This document shows positions 25,132 through 34,664 of a stretch of DNA of 41,766 nucleotides, in pieces. The translations under genes were made by a program, and so were the position numbers. Under the pieces are notes generated by a model. It made no database searches. It saw only the letters and a list, made by a program, of their open reading frames with translations, and was not told the origin of the DNA. The DNA comes from a bacterium. Lineage in GTDB: Bacteria > Bacteroidota > Bacteroidia > Flavobacteriales > Schleiferiaceae. Location: assembly GCA_016125155.1 (NCBI GenBank), contig WGMI01000020.1:1-41766 (forward strand), read 5' to 3'. The stretch's first letter is position 1; each line of letters begins with the position of its first letter.

Positions 25132-25904
25132 GCGATTCGCTTCTCCTCCAAACCCGGCAGGGCTCGGTTGTTGTGCTCGAACTCAACCGACCCGACAAAC
25201 TCAACGCCCTGAACCGCGCGCTGATCGGCGAACTGGGGTTTACGCTGCGCACTTTGGATGCCGATGCTTCGGTACGCTGCATTGTTTTGACAGGTTCGGG
25301 CACCAAGGCGTTTGCCGCTGGAGCCGATATATCCGAATTCGCTGATTTTCAAGCGCCTCAAGGAGAAGACTTATCCCGGGAAGGCCATGAACAGCTCTTC
25401 GGTTTTATTCCACAAATGCAAACCCCAGTCATAGCCGCAATCAACGGATATGCCTTGGGCGGAGGGCTCGAATTGGCCATGAGTTGTCATTTTCGCTTTG
25501 CCTCCCAAAACGCCAAACTGGGTCTGCCCGAAGTCACTTTAGGGCTGATTCCCGGCTATGGTGGCACCCAGCGATTGGCGCGCCTGGTCGGCAAGGGGCT
25601 CGCCATTGAGTTGATCGGCACCGCGCGTATGCTGTCGGCCGAAGAAGCCCAACAAGCCGGGTTGGTCAACCGCGTGCTTCCGCTCGAAGAACTGCTCCCA
25701 GCAGCCCTCGAAACCGCCCAGAAAATGGCGGGGCATTCTTTTCCTGCCATTGCCCGTGCCCTGGCCTTAATCGAACTTGGCGAACGCGATCTCGAGGGCG
25801 GACTCGAAGCCGAAATCCAGAGTTTTGGGAGCCTTTTTCAAAGCCCAGACTTCAAAGAAGGAACAACGGCTTTTCTCGAGAAGCGAAAGCCCCAATTCAA
25901 CTGA
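25128..25904 (+). CDS. Enoyl-CoA hydratase (crotonase; possible PaaF)
   Basis: A 258-residue crotonase-fold hydratase that adds water to trans-2-enoyl-CoA. Both catalytic glutamates are present: E115 in GGGLELAMSC and E135 in GLPEVTLGLIPGYGGT. The oxyanion-hole segment KAFAAGADI is also intact, so it is a hydratase and not an isomerase like PaaG. It could act in general beta-oxidation or as PaaF, the 2,3-dehydroadipyl-CoA hydratase that the main paa operon lacks. The sequence alone cannot separate these. It starts inside the upstream kinase gene (ATGA overlap), so it is co-translated with it, an unusual pairing of signalling and metabolism. Confidence 0.9.
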   Translation: MSDSLLLQTRQGSVVVLELNRPDKLNALNRALIGELGFTLRTLDADASVRCIVLTGSGTKAFAAGADISEFADFQAPQGEDLSREGHEQLFGFIPQMQTPVIAAINGYALGGGLELAMSCHFRFASQNAKLGLPEVTLGLIPGYGGTQRLARLVGKGLAIELIGTARMLSAEEAQQAGLVNRVLPLEELLPAALETAQKMAGHSFPAIARALALIELGERDLEGGLEAEIQSFGSLFQSPDFKEGTTAFLEKRKPQFN

Positions 25905-25951
25905 CCATCGCACAGCTTGTTTGTTTCGGCCCGCGCTTTCGCCAGGGGCTG

Positions 25952-27913
25952 TTGTGTTGTGCACTTTTTGCTTCGTGCTCAAGCACCTTGATGACTGCCC
26001 AGACCCGGTCTACCCGTGGTTCAGAAAGGCCCCAAAGCGAACTCTCCGAACTCCGGGCCTTAGCTCCAGAGCAGTTCGCGGAAAAGCGCACGCGTCTTAG
26101 GAATCTGTTGTCGCTCCCAAAACTCAACGACAGTGTGCGCGCCGCCGCAGAATATGAACTCGGAAAGAGCTTTCAACAAACCTCGGACCACGATTCCGCC
26201 TTGTCCGTATTGCGCACAGCGCGGGTCCGAAAGGGATCGAAAGAACTGAGTGCAGAAATTTTCAACGCTTTGGGCGCGGTTTTCTACCTCGAATCGCGCA
26301 TGGACAGCGCCATGGCATGCTATCTCAAGGCGCTTTCTCTCTTCGAATCCGACTCAAACCGGCTGGGCCTTGCCAAGACCTACAACAACCTGTCGATTGT
26401 GCATCGATCGACCCGAGATCTTCCCGAAGCCAAGTTCTTTTCTCGGGAAGCCCTCGGAATCTATGCCGAACTCGGTGATTCTGCCCGTTACGGCCAGAGT
26501 TTGAACACGCTGGGCACCCTCTACCTAGCCGGGGACGAAAAGGACTCGGCTCTGGCCCTGTTTGAGCGCTCTGTGCGCATCAAGCGCAGGCACGACAAAG
26601 CCCCAGGATTGGCGAGCAGTTTGAACAATTGGGCCATGCTGTTGGCCGAACGGGGCGATCCGCGAGCTGAAGGACTCTTCCTTGAGGCTCTTGAACTTCG
26701 CAAAGGCATTGGAGACAGGAAGGGTCAAGCTTCAGTACTCATCAATCTAAGCGAGTATTGGATGAGGAAAAATCAGTTAGATAGGGCCATCAAAGCGACC
26801 GATCAGGTGCCCCCGCTGTTTGAACACGGAGATGCCGAGCTCCGCTTGCGGTATCACCAAAGACGGGCGGAATTGCTCGAAACCCTTCATCGACCAGACG
26901 AGGCTTTGTTTCACCTCAAACAGGCCTTGCTGTATACCGACAGTCTTCACGACCAAACTAGTGCGCGCCATGTTCTCGAACTGGAGCGGAGTTTTTCTCG
27001 GGCGCAAGACGAGGCCCAAATCCAGTTGCTCAAAGCCGAAAACCTCGAGCGCGCAGCGCGCATGCGTACCCAACAACTGGCGGTCATCGGTTTGTTGACC
27101 CTGACCACACTGAGCCTTATCGCCTTGGGGCTCTTTCACTCGAAAAACCGATCGATTCGGCAGCTCAATCAACGGTTGGACGAAGCTCGTCAAAATGCCG
27201 AGGACCAGGCTTTGTTCCGAAGCACGGTGCTGCAAAACATGACCCACGAACTTCGAACCCCGCTGAATGGCATTCTGGGTTTATCCGAATTGCTCGAACA
27301 GGAAACCCAAGGCCGTCAAAGGGAAATGGTGCGCATGCTCTCGGTCAGCGCCCGGCGACTGTTGGATTCGATTCAGTCCATCCTCGGTTTTGGCACCTTG
27401 GAGGCAGGACGAACCGAGGCCATTCCGGGTTCGCACCGCATCGATCTGCTCCTCGCCCAAGTATTCGAATCGTTTCAGCCTTTGTCAAAGGCCTCGGAAG
27501 TTCCATTGGAGATCGAAGTTCCTCGACCCCTTCGGTGGTCAACGGACGCCGTCCTGCTCAAGGTGATCGTGCAAAACCTGATCAGCAACGCTTTAAAGTA
27601 CAGCCCAAAAGGCTCGACGGTCTCCCTGGGTGTGCGCCAAGAGGACAATCATCTCCTCATTTGGGTTGACGACGCCGGACCTGGAGTTCCACCGGAAGAC
27701 CGAGAACGCATCTTCAAACCGTATATCCAAGGAAGCCAAGGTTTGTCAAAGACCCACCAAGGCACGGGGCTGGGATTGGCCATCGCTTCGGGCTATGCCG
27801 AATTGCTCCGGGGTTCGTTGGAATATCATCCCCTCGAAACGGGGAGTCGCTTCGTATTGCGCCTACCCGAGTTTCACCGATCCGAGGACTCCGGAGCTGA
27901 ATCGCCGTCCTGA
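25952..27913 (+). CDS. TPR-containing histidine kinase
   Basis: About 653 residues. An N-terminal export signal with a lipobox-like LFASC leads into a TPR array at about residues 50-340 (YNNLSIVHRSTRDLPEAKFF, SLNTLGTLYL and similar helical pairs). A coiled region, a membrane helix at about 373-395 (LAVIGLLTLTTLSLIALGLF), and a kinase core follow. H432 lies in MTHELRTPLNGILGLSEL, then come an N box (NLISNALKYS), G1 (DDAGPGVP) and G2 (GTGLGLAIASGYAELL). There is no attached receiver domain. Such TPR kinases are common in Bacteroidota. The start is uncertain: TTG 25952 is the first conventional start, ATG 25991 is next, and the frame is open but ATG/GTG-free back into the preceding gene. The 3' end overlaps the opposing S4 gene by 40 bases. 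Confidence 0.85.
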   Translation: MCCALFASCSSTLMTAQTRSTRGSERPQSELSELRALAPEQFAEKRTRLRNLLSLPKLNDSVRAAAEYELGKSFQQTSDHDSALSVLRTARVRKGSKELSAEIFNALGAVFYLESRMDSAMACYLKALSLFESDSNRLGLAKTYNNLSIVHRSTRDLPEAKFFSREALGIYAELGDSARYGQSLNTLGTLYLAGDEKDSALALFERSVRIKRRHDKAPGLASSLNNWAMLLAERGDPRAEGLFLEALELRKGIGDRKGQASVLINLSEYWMRKNQLDRAIKATDQVPPLFEHGDAELRLRYHQRRAELLETLHRPDEALFHLKQALLYTDSLHDQTSARHVLELERSFSRAQDEAQIQLLKAENLERAARMRTQQLAVIGLLTLTTLSLIALGLFHSKNRSIRQLNQRLDEARQNAEDQALFRSTVLQNMTHELRTPLNGILGLSELLEQETQGRQREMVRMLSVSARRLLDSIQSILGFGTLEAGRTEAIPGSHRIDLLLAQVFESFQPLSKASEVPLEIEVPRPLRWSTDAVLLKVIVQNLISNALKYSPKGSTVSLGVRQEDNHLLIWVDDAGPGVPPEDRERIFKPYIQGSQGLSKTHQGTGLGLAIASGYAELLRGSLEYHPLETGSRFVLRLPEFHRSEDSGAESPS

Positions 27914-28272
27914 AAGTCGATGCGCTCTATATCGCGGCGCTCTTTTTTGGTCGGTCGACCGGTTCCCTTGCTCCGCTGAAACTTTTGCATCATTTGCACC
28001 ATAGCGTGTTTTTCGCGCTCCGCGGCCTCGGTGATGTCTGCTATCAAAGTCGGCACCAAAGATGCGCTGACCCGAGATACAGGAAGTTTGAGGACCTGGT
28101 AGGTCCACCGAATGCCCTCTCGTTTGAGTTCGATGGCATCACCCTCTTTGACCACCCGCGAAGCCTTGGCGTCGACCTGATTGATTCGAACAAAACCCGC
28201 CCCCAGCGCTTCAGCGGCCAGAGAGCGGGTCTTGAACAAACGCACGCACCACAAGAATTTATCGATGCGCAA
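27874..28272 (-). CDS. S4-domain RNA-binding protein, Hsp15 (HslR) type
   Basis: A 132-residue protein with an N-terminal S4 RNA-binding fold (RIDKFLWCVRLFKTRSLAAE, then GFVRINQVDAKASRVVKEGD) and a basic tail (GRPTKKERRDIER). Hsp15 binds stalled 50S subunits carrying nascent tRNA-peptide and helps recycle them. Length and layout agree. The frame opens downstream of an in-frame stop and has only a TTG start (28272), which sits exactly at the conserved N-terminus, so TTG is very likely used. It lies 15 bases after the DUF2911 gene on the same strand and overlaps the end of the TPR kinase gene. Confidence 0.88.
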   Translation of the reverse strand: MRIDKFLWCVRLFKTRSLAAEALGAGFVRINQVDAKASRVVKEGDAIELKREGIRWTYQVLKLPVSRVSASLVPTLIADITEAAEREKHAMVQMMQKFQRSKGTGRPTKKERRDIERIDFQDGDSAPESSDR

Positions 28273-28287
28273 AGGACGAAGACGTAC

Positions 28288-28791
28288 TTATTTCGCTGCG
28301 GACATGGGCAAGCGCACGGACGTATTCGCCCAGCGCAGTTCAATGCCTGAGTCATCGACCAGAAAGGTCATTTGCTCGGTCGATTCTGAAGCAGTAGTGG
28401 CATCGGCCACCTGGCGCATGACGTCCCGGTTTTGTTTGTATTTGTACGCACCCCAATTGTTGTTGTCCACATTCAAAATCCAGGTCCAGGTCTTTTCTCC
28501 CGGGATGGTAAACAAACCGTATTTACCGGGTTTGACGATTTGGTCTCCCACCTTGAGGGCCTCTTTGAACTCAATGGTGGTGTTTTCGTTCGCGCCGGTT
28601 CTCCACACCTCGCCAAAGGGCACCAAACCTCCAAAAATCTTGCGTCCCTTGACGCTGGGGGCATTGTATTGAATCACAACCTCAACACCGTCCACCATGC
28701 CACGGGCTTCCCGAGCTGGGCTGGGCTTTTGTTCTTGCCCGAAGAGTTGTATACCGATCAACGCCAGGACGGCGCTTAAATACATTTTCAT
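28288..28791 (-). CDS. DUF2911 family exported protein
   Basis: A 167-residue protein with an N-terminal signal peptide (LSAVLALIGIQLFGQ) and the DUF2911 core: SPAREARGMVDGVEVVIQYN, PSVKGRKIFGGLVPFGEVWR, TGANENTTIEF, GKYGLFTIPGE and WTWILN. The family is common in Bacteroidota, predicted beta-rich and periplasmic or outer-membrane associated. Its function is unknown. It starts at ATG 28791 with an exact -7 element (TAACTTTG) at 28837-28844 on the same strand. It probably forms a two-gene unit with the S4 protein downstream. Confidence 0.9.
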   Translation of the reverse strand: MKMYLSAVLALIGIQLFGQEQKPSPAREARGMVDGVEVVIQYNAPSVKGRKIFGGLVPFGEVWRTGANENTTIEFKEALKVGDQIVKPGKYGLFTIPGEKTWTWILNVDNNNWGAYKYKQNRDVMRQVADATTASESTEQMTFLVDDSGIELRWANTSVRLPMSAAK

Positions 28792-28836
28792 GACAAACCG
28801 ATTTTAAGGTTGGGGGAATCAAAACAACAAGTGGAC

Positions 28837-28844
28837 CAAAGTTA
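28837..28844 (-). promoter_or_regulatory. -7 element of the DUF2911 promoter
   Basis: Reads TAACTTTG on the minus strand, an exact TAnnTTTG match, 45 bases before the ATG. No TTG is seen at the usual -33 distance. Confidence 0.5.
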
Positions 28845-28889
28845 ACGTCTGACCAGAGATCGCGTCGAGTCCGCTGAGCGACAATCGTG

Positions 28890-30551
28890 TTAAAATAAAC
28901 CTTCTATTTGGCCTTGGTCGTTGAGGTTCATCGATAGTCCCGCTGGACGGGCGGGCAAACCGGGCATCCGCATCATTTCTCCGGCGATGGGAACGACGAA
29001 CCCGGCCCCTGCGGCAATTTCCAGATCGCTGATTTCAAAAACGTAGCCTTTTGGGGCCCCAAGCCATGCCGGATTGTGTGAGAGCGATTTTTGCGTCTTG
29101 GCCATACAGACCAAGGCCTCTTCCATTCCAAGCGATCGGGCCAACTTGAGCCGAGACTTGGCCTTAGGCGAATACTCGACCGAAGCTGCCCCGTACAATC
29201 CACGGGCAATTTTCTCGATTTTGGCTTCGAGCGAATCGCTGCGTTCGTAGAGAAACCGAGGTGTCTTCGGCGCTTTGGCGCAGGCTTCTACCACCGCTTC
29301 GGCGAGGGCAACGCCACCCACACCACCTTGACCCCATACCTCTGAGCGCACCGCCGCCACTCCCAACGCCGCGCACCAACCCAAGAGCGCCTCCGTCTCT
29401 TCGGAACTGTCCGTAGGAAAGTGGTTGAGGGCCACTACAGGGTCGAATCCGAACAACCGCGCGCTATTGATGTGGTGTTCGAGGTTGACAAATCCCAATT
29501 TCAGGGCCTCCACATTGGGCGTTGTAAGTTGCTCTAGACCAATGCCTCCGTGGTATTTTAAAGCGCGGATGGTGGCCACCAATACCACGGCCGAAGGGTA
29601 CATTCCGGTTTCCCGACACTTGATGTCGAGGAATTTCTCGCCCCCCAGGTCGAATCCAAAGCCCGCTTCGGTGACGGCGTAGTCGGCCAAACCCAGCGCC
29701 ATGCGGGTGGCCAGAGCCGTATTGGTGCCCTGGGCAATGTTGGCAAAAGGCCCTCCGTGTACCAAGGCCGGATTGTGCTCGAGCGTTTGAACCAGATTCG
29801 GCTTGAGGGCATCGCGCAACAAGGCGGCCATAGAACCTTCGGCGCCCAAATCGGAAGCCTGAACGGTATGGATGCCATCGGTGGCCAACACGATGCGGCC
29901 CAGCCGTTGTTTGAGATCGGCCACTCCGCTCGACAAACACAAAACCGCCATCACTTCCGAGGCCACCGTGATGTCGAACCCGCTTTGACGAGGAACCCCG
30001 TCGGCCTTTTTACCCATCCCGAGCACGATAGAGCGCAGGGACCGATCGCTCAAATCCATAACCCTTTTCCAGAGGATGTCTCTGACATCGATGTAGGGCT
30101 CCAATCCATGATGGAGGTGGTTGTCCAAATAGGCCGAAAGCAGGTTGTGTGCCTTTTCGACTGCGTTAAAATCGCCCGTAAAATGAAGGTTGATGTCTTC
30201 CATCGGACCCAACTGGGCCTTACCTCCTCCGGTGGCTCCTCCTTTGATGCCAAAAACCGGTCCCAGAGAAGGTTCGCGGAGCACGGCCATGCTCGAATGT
30301 CCGAGTTTGGCCAGTGCATCGGTCAAACCCACCGTAGTGGTGGTTTTTCCTTCTCCAGCCGGCGTAGGCGAAATGGCGGAAACCAAGATCAGACGACCCC
30401 GCGCCTTGCCCGAAGGCTCGAGCAAATCGAGGGGCAGTTTGGCGATGTAACGCCCGTAGGGCACGATGCGGTCTGAATCAATACCCAAGCGGGCCGCCAC
30501 TTCGGCGATGGGTCGCAGCTCCACGCCGCGCGCAATTTCGAGGTCGGTCAT
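28890..30551 (-). CDS. fhs: Formate--tetrahydrofolate ligase
   Basis: A 553-residue enzyme that makes 10-formyl-tetrahydrofolate from formate, ATP and tetrahydrofolate, feeding one-carbon metabolism. The P-loop is PTPAGEGKTTTTVGLTDAL near residue 60. Other family segments are REPSLGPVFGIKGGATGGGK, MEDINLHFTGD, TEAGFGFDLGGEKF and the C-terminal GLPARPAGLSMN. Length is normal for the family. It starts at ATG 30551, 22 bases after the sucB stop on the same strand, so it may be read from the sucA promoter. No folD is in the window. Confidence 0.95.
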   Translation of the reverse strand: MTDLEIARGVELRPIAEVAARLGIDSDRIVPYGRYIAKLPLDLLEPSGKARGRLILVSAISPTPAGEGKTTTTVGLTDALAKLGHSSMAVLREPSLGPVFGIKGGATGGGKAQLGPMEDINLHFTGDFNAVEKAHNLLSAYLDNHLHHGLEPYIDVRDILWKRVMDLSDRSLRSIVLGMGKKADGVPRQSGFDITVASEVMAVLCLSSGVADLKQRLGRIVLATDGIHTVQASDLGAEGSMAALLRDALKPNLVQTLEHNPALVHGGPFANIAQGTNTALATRMALGLADYAVTEAGFGFDLGGEKFLDIKCRETGMYPSAVVLVATIRALKYHGGIGLEQLTTPNVEALKLGFVNLEHHINSARLFGFDPVVALNHFPTDSSEETEALLGWCAALGVAAVRSEVWGQGGVGGVALAEAVVEACAKAPKTPRFLYERSDSLEAKIEKIARGLYGAASVEYSPKAKSRLKLARSLGMEEALVCMAKTQKSLSHNPAWLGAPKGYVFEISDLEIAAGAGFVVPIAGEMMRMPGLPARPAGLSMNLNDQGQIEGLF

Positions 30552-30573
30552 GGGGCGAAGCGAAAAAAGGATG

Positions 30574-31791
30574 TTAGAGCTCGAGGGCGCGCAGGGGCTG
30601 TCCGTTCATGAGGTGTTCGAGTGGATTCTCGAGGGCCTCTTTGACTGCCACCAAAAAACCAACGCTTTCCCGGCCGTCGATGATCCGATGGTCGTAGCTC
30701 AGGGCCACGTACATAATCGGTCGAATCACCACTTGACCATCGCGGACTACAGGGCGTTCCACGATGTTGTGCATCCCCAAAATCGCGCTTTGGGGGGGGT
30801 TCAAAATCGGGGTCGACAACATCGAGCCGAATACGCCCCCATTGGTGATGGTAAAGGTCCCTCCGGTCATTTCGTCCAAGGTGATTTCGCCCTCGCGCAC
30901 CCGGTTGGCCAAACGCTTGATTTCGTTTTCAATTCCGGCAAAACTGAGGTTCTCTGCATTGCGTAAAACAGGGACCATCAATCCTTTGGGACCGGATACC
31001 GCGATCGAAACATCGGTAAAATCGTAGCTTACCAAATCTTCTCCATCGATCATGGAATTGACCTGGGGGAACAGTTTTAGGGCTCGGACTACGGCCTTGG
31101 TAAAGAAGCTCATAAAACCCAAACCCACACCGTGCTTGGCCGCAAACGCTTCTTTGTGCGCGGCGCGGAGCTCAAAAATGGGCTGCATATCGACCTCGTT
31201 GAAGGTGGTCAACATGGCGGTTTCGTTCTTGACCGAAACCAGGCGACGCGCCAAGCTCCGGCGCAAACTGCTCATTCGCTTGCGTTCCGAACCCCGGCTT
31301 CCACCCCCCGGGCTGCCCATGCTGGCCGCAGCCTTACGGACATCTTCGACGGTGATGCGCCCATCTCGGCCGCTTCCGCTCGACAGGGACACGCCCGTTT
31401 CGTCCATCAACTTGCGCGCTGCGGGAGAAGGGGTTCCCGTGGCATAGTTCGTCGATGCAGCGACCGGTGCGGGGGCATGACTCGCGGGCTTCGATTCGGA
31501 CTTGACCTTGGCCTCTACCTTGGGCGTCCCTCCGCCTTGGCCTTTGGGTTTGGCCGCAGAAGTATCGATGGTGCACACCACCTGACCAACGGCTACGGTT
31601 TGACCGGCCTCGGCGATCAGGGTGATGATGCCGCTTTCTTCGGCCGGAAGCGCCAAGGTGGCCTTATCGCTGTCTACTTCGGCAATCTCTTGGTCTTTCT
31701 CGACATAATCGCCGGTTTGAACCAACCAGTTGGCAATTTCGACTTCAGAGATCGACTCGCCCGGAGAGGGCACTTTCATTTCGAGAATCAT
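30574..31791 (-). CDS. sucB: Dihydrolipoyl succinyltransferase, E2 of 2-oxoglutarate dehydrogenase
   Basis: A 405-residue E2 subunit. The lipoyl domain occupies residues 1-75 with the lipoylated K43 in [18 protein letters not shown]. An Ala/Pro/Lys-rich linker follows, then the peripheral subunit-binding domain (about 118-150, [15 protein letters not shown]...GRITVEDV), and the catalytic domain from about 170 to the end. The catalytic histidine H368 and aspartate D372 lie in [18 protein letters not shown]. One lipoyl domain and the FNEVDMQPI motif mark it as SucB and not pyruvate E2. The complex oxidises 2-oxoglutarate to succinyl-CoA in the TCA cycle. It starts 20 bases after sucA. Confidence 0.95.
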   Translation of the reverse strand: MILEMKVPSPGESISEVEIANWLVQTGDYVEKDQEIAEVDSDKATLALPAEESGIITLIAEAGQTVAVGQVVCTIDTSAAKPKGQGGGTPKVEAKVKSESKPASHAPAPVAASTNYATGTPSPAARKLMDETGVSLSSGSGRDGRITVEDVRKAAASMGSPGGGSRGSERKRMSSLRRSLARRLVSVKNETAMLTTFNEVDMQPIFELRAAHKEAFAAKHGVGLGFMSFFTKAVVRALKLFPQVNSMIDGEDLVSYDFTDVSIAVSGPKGLMVPVLRNAENLSFAGIENEIKRLANRVREGEITLDEMTGGTFTITNGGVFGSMLSTPILNPPQSAILGMHNIVERPVVRDGQVVIRPIMYVALSYDHRIIDGRESVGFLVAVKEALENPLEHLMNGQPLRALEL

Positions 31792-31811
31792 CGCAATCAG
31801 GGCTTAAATCA

Positions 31812-34550
31812 TCAAGCATTGAACACTCCGGATATCACTCTTTCCTGTATGTGGTGCGCCGCTTGGTGCGACCCGGAGGCTGGAGAGGCGCTGGCGGACG
31901 GACAAATTTCGATCCAATCGACCGTACGGACGCTCAAGAGCACATGGGCTCGAGCCCCCATATTGGCCGGCTCTTCTTGGGCCCAAATCGTTTGGGTTAC
32001 TTTGGAATAGCGCTTTAGCACAGCATCAAAGGATTTGTGCGGGAAGGGGTAGAGTTGCTCGAGCCGCACAAGCGCGACCTCTTTGAGACCGAGTTGTGCG
32101 CGTCGATCGAACAATTCGTAGTACAACTTGCCCGAGCAAAACACCAATTTGCGCACGGCCATGGGTTCGGGATTGTCGATGTCGAGAACCTCCTGAAAAC
32201 GGCCCTGTTCGAAATCCGAGAGGGGCGAGACACAGGCCGGGAGCCGCAACAGACTCTTAGGGCTCATCACCACCAAGGGCTTGCGGAATGGACGGTGCAT
32301 TTGCCTTCTCAAGAGGTGGAAGAAATTGGCCGGGGTGGTCACATTGACCACCTGCATATTCAACTGGGCGCAGAGTTGGAGAAAGCGCTCCAAGCGGGCG
32401 CTGGAGTGTTCTGCTCCCTGACCCTCGTACCCATGCGGCAGCAGCAACACCAGCCCATTCTGCACCTTCCATTTGTCTTCCGCCGCTGCGAGGTATTGGT
32501 CAATGATGATTTGAGCCCCATTGGCGAAATCGCCAAATTGGGCTTCCCACAACACCAAACTTCCGGGACGGGCGAGCGCATAACCGTAGTCGAATCCCAA
32601 AACCCCGTATTCGCTCAAATGCGAATTGAAGACTTCGAAACGCGCCTGAGCACCGGGGAGGCCAGACAGTATATTGATTTCTTCTTCTGAGTCTTCCACC
32701 TTGACGATGGCATGGCGATGCGAAAAGGTGCCCCGCTCGCTGTCTTCCCCACTCAAGCGCACGCCAAACCCCTCGAGCAACAAGGTTCCGTAGGCCATCA
32801 GCTCGGCCATACCCCAATCGATGCGATCGAACTCCTCGACCATTTTCCGCCGGTCTTCGATCAACCGCTTGATTTTGTTGAAGAAGGTCTTGTTCTCGGG
32901 CAGGGTCGTCAACGATCGGGACACGCTTAGCAACTTTTCCCGATCGACCCCGGTGTCTGGAGAGCGGTCAAAATCGTCGGGCAGGGCCGTCCGAAATCCC
33001 CGATAGTCCTCTTCCAGAAACGGCGTAATGTGATTGCGCTCAATTTTCTTGGACTCATCGTAGCGCTCTTCGAGCATGGCCTTGAACTCCTCCTCCATCT
33101 GCCGAAGCACGGGGGCCGCGACCACCCCTTCCGATTCGAGTTTGGAGAAGTAAATCACCCTCGGGTTGGGGTGTTTCGAAATAATCTTGTACAGCAAGGG
33201 CTGGGTAAAACGGGGTTCGTCTCCTTCGTTGTGCCCGTATTTCCGATAGCACAGCAGGTCGATAAAGATGTTGCGCTGAAACCGTTGACGGTATTCCACG
33301 GCAAAGAGCACCGCGTGACAAACCGCTTCTACATCGTCTCCGTTGACATGGAGCACTGGCGCCAAGACCACTTTAGCCAAGTCGGTGCAATAGGTAGAAG
33401 AGCGGGCGTCTAGGTAGTTCGTCGTAAAGCCCACTTGGTTGTTGATGACCAGATGAATGGTCCCTCCAGTGCGGTAGCCATCGAGGATTTCCATTTGTAC
33501 CACCTCGTAGACCACCCCTTGACCGGCAATGGCCGCATCTCCGTGAATCAAGACGGGGAGCACCGTTCCGGGCTCGTTCGCATAGCGCTCGTCCCAGCGG
33601 GCCCGGGCAATGCCCTCCACCACGGGATCGACCGAATCGAGGTGTGAGGGGTTGGGCGATAAATTCAACCGAATTTCCTTGCCCGATTGGGTAGTGCGAA
33701 CACTCGAATAACCGAGGTGGTATTTGACGTCTCCATCAAAGCCTTCCTCGTCGAACGCCTTTCCCTCGAACTCGCTAAAAATTTCGCGCTGCGACTTGCC
33801 AAAAATGTTGCTCAATACATTGAGTCGACCCCGGTGCGCCATGCCCATCACCACTTCGCGCACCCCGTGTTCGGCGGCGTGTTCCACCAATACATCGAGG
33901 GCGGGAATCAGGGACTCTGCGCCTTCTACCGAAAAGCGCTTTTGGCCAACGAACTTGGTATTCAAGAAGTTCTCGAACGATACCGCTTCATTGAGCTTGC
34001 GCAGAATGTGCACCTTTTGCTCGGGGGTAAACCTTGGCTGGTTTTCGTTCAGGTGCAACTTGGACTTAATCCATTGCGTCTTTTCGACATCGCGGATGTA
34101 CATAAACTCGATGCCAATCGACTGGCAGTACACCTTGCGCAAATGCGCCACAATGGTCTTGAGCGGAGCCGGGGCTTTTAGTCCCACCTCTGAAGCCGCC
34201 ATAAACGGGCGTTCCAGATCGGCATCCGAAAGACCGTAGTTGACGAGATCCAGACTGGGGGTGTACACCCTGCGCGCCCGAACCGGATTGGTTTCGGTAA
34301 AGAGATGTCCCCTTTTGCGGTAGTCGGCAATGAGGTCGAGGACCTGAAACTCTTTGCGCACTTCTTCCGGGACTTCGGCCCGATGGCCCAAATCGGAAGC
34401 ATCGGAAGAATAAGCCTCCCGAGCGAAGTCATACCCTTGAAAAAAGGCGCGCCAACTCGGCTCGACTTGATCGGGATGCTGCAGATAGCGATCGTAGAGT
34501 TCGTCGACGAAGGCGGCGTGCACGCTTCCCAGAAAGGAATAGCGATCCAT
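31812..34550 (-). CDS. sucA: 2-oxoglutarate dehydrogenase E1 component
   Basis: A 912-residue thiamine-diphosphate enzyme that decarboxylates 2-oxoglutarate and transfers the succinyl group to the lipoyl arm of SucB. The N-terminus MDRYSFLGSVHAAFVDELYD with PSWRAFFQGYDF is typical of Bacteroidota SucA. VVMGMAHRGRLNVLSN, then LIHGDAAIAGQGVVYEV (ThDP/Mg site), YRKYGHNEGDEP and LLPHGYEGQGAEHSSAR follow in the usual order. An in-frame TTG at 34553 precedes ATG 34550; I chose the ATG because it fits the family N-terminus. An exact -7 element (TAGTTTTG) lies at 34576-34583. It is the first gene of sucA-sucB-fhs. Confidence 0.95.
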   Translation of the reverse strand: MDRYSFLGSVHAAFVDELYDRYLQHPDQVEPSWRAFFQGYDFAREAYSSDASDLGHRAEVPEEVRKEFQVLDLIADYRKRGHLFTETNPVRARRVYTPSLDLVNYGLSDADLERPFMAASEVGLKAPAPLKTIVAHLRKVYCQSIGIEFMYIRDVEKTQWIKSKLHLNENQPRFTPEQKVHILRKLNEAVSFENFLNTKFVGQKRFSVEGAESLIPALDVLVEHAAEHGVREVVMGMAHRGRLNVLSNIFGKSQREIFSEFEGKAFDEEGFDGDVKYHLGYSSVRTTQSGKEIRLNLSPNPSHLDSVDPVVEGIARARWDERYANEPGTVLPVLIHGDAAIAGQGVVYEVVQMEILDGYRTGGTIHLVINNQVGFTTNYLDARSSTYCTDLAKVVLAPVLHVNGDDVEAVCHAVLFAVEYRQRFQRNIFIDLLCYRKYGHNEGDEPRFTQPLLYKIISKHPNPRVIYFSKLESEGVVAAPVLRQMEEEFKAMLEERYDESKKIERNHITPFLEEDYRGFRTALPDDFDRSPDTGVDREKLLSVSRSLTTLPENKTFFNKIKRLIEDRRKMVEEFDRIDWGMAELMAYGTLLLEGFGVRLSGEDSERGTFSHRHAIVKVEDSEEEINILSGLPGAQARFEVFNSHLSEYGVLGFDYGYALARPGSLVLWEAQFGDFANGAQIIIDQYLAAAEDKWKVQNGLVLLLPHGYEGQGAEHSSARLERFLQLCAQLNMQVVNVTTPANFFHLLRRQMHRPFRKPLVVMSPKSLLRLPACVSPLSDFEQGRFQEVLDIDNPEPMAVRKLVFCSGKLYYELFDRRAQLGLKEVALVRLEQLYPFPHKSFDAVLKRYSKVTQTIWAQEEPANMGARAHVLLSVRTVDWIEICPSASASPASGSHQAAHHIQERVISGVFNA

Positions 34551-34575
34551 CAAAGTGGGGAAATTCAGCGGTGGT

Positions 34576-34583
34576 CAAAACTA
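34576..34583 (-). promoter_or_regulatory. -7 element of the sucA promoter
   Basis: Reads TAGTTTTG on the minus strand, an exact TAnnTTTG match, 25 bases before ATG 34550. No TTG is present at the -33 distance. Confidence 0.5.
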
Positions 34584-34664
34584 CAACAAGGAAAGCGCTG
34601 ATGCGTTCAGTATGCGGTAAGCCCCTCTTGGCTTTACCTTTATAGTCCATTTCGGCTGTTGAAC

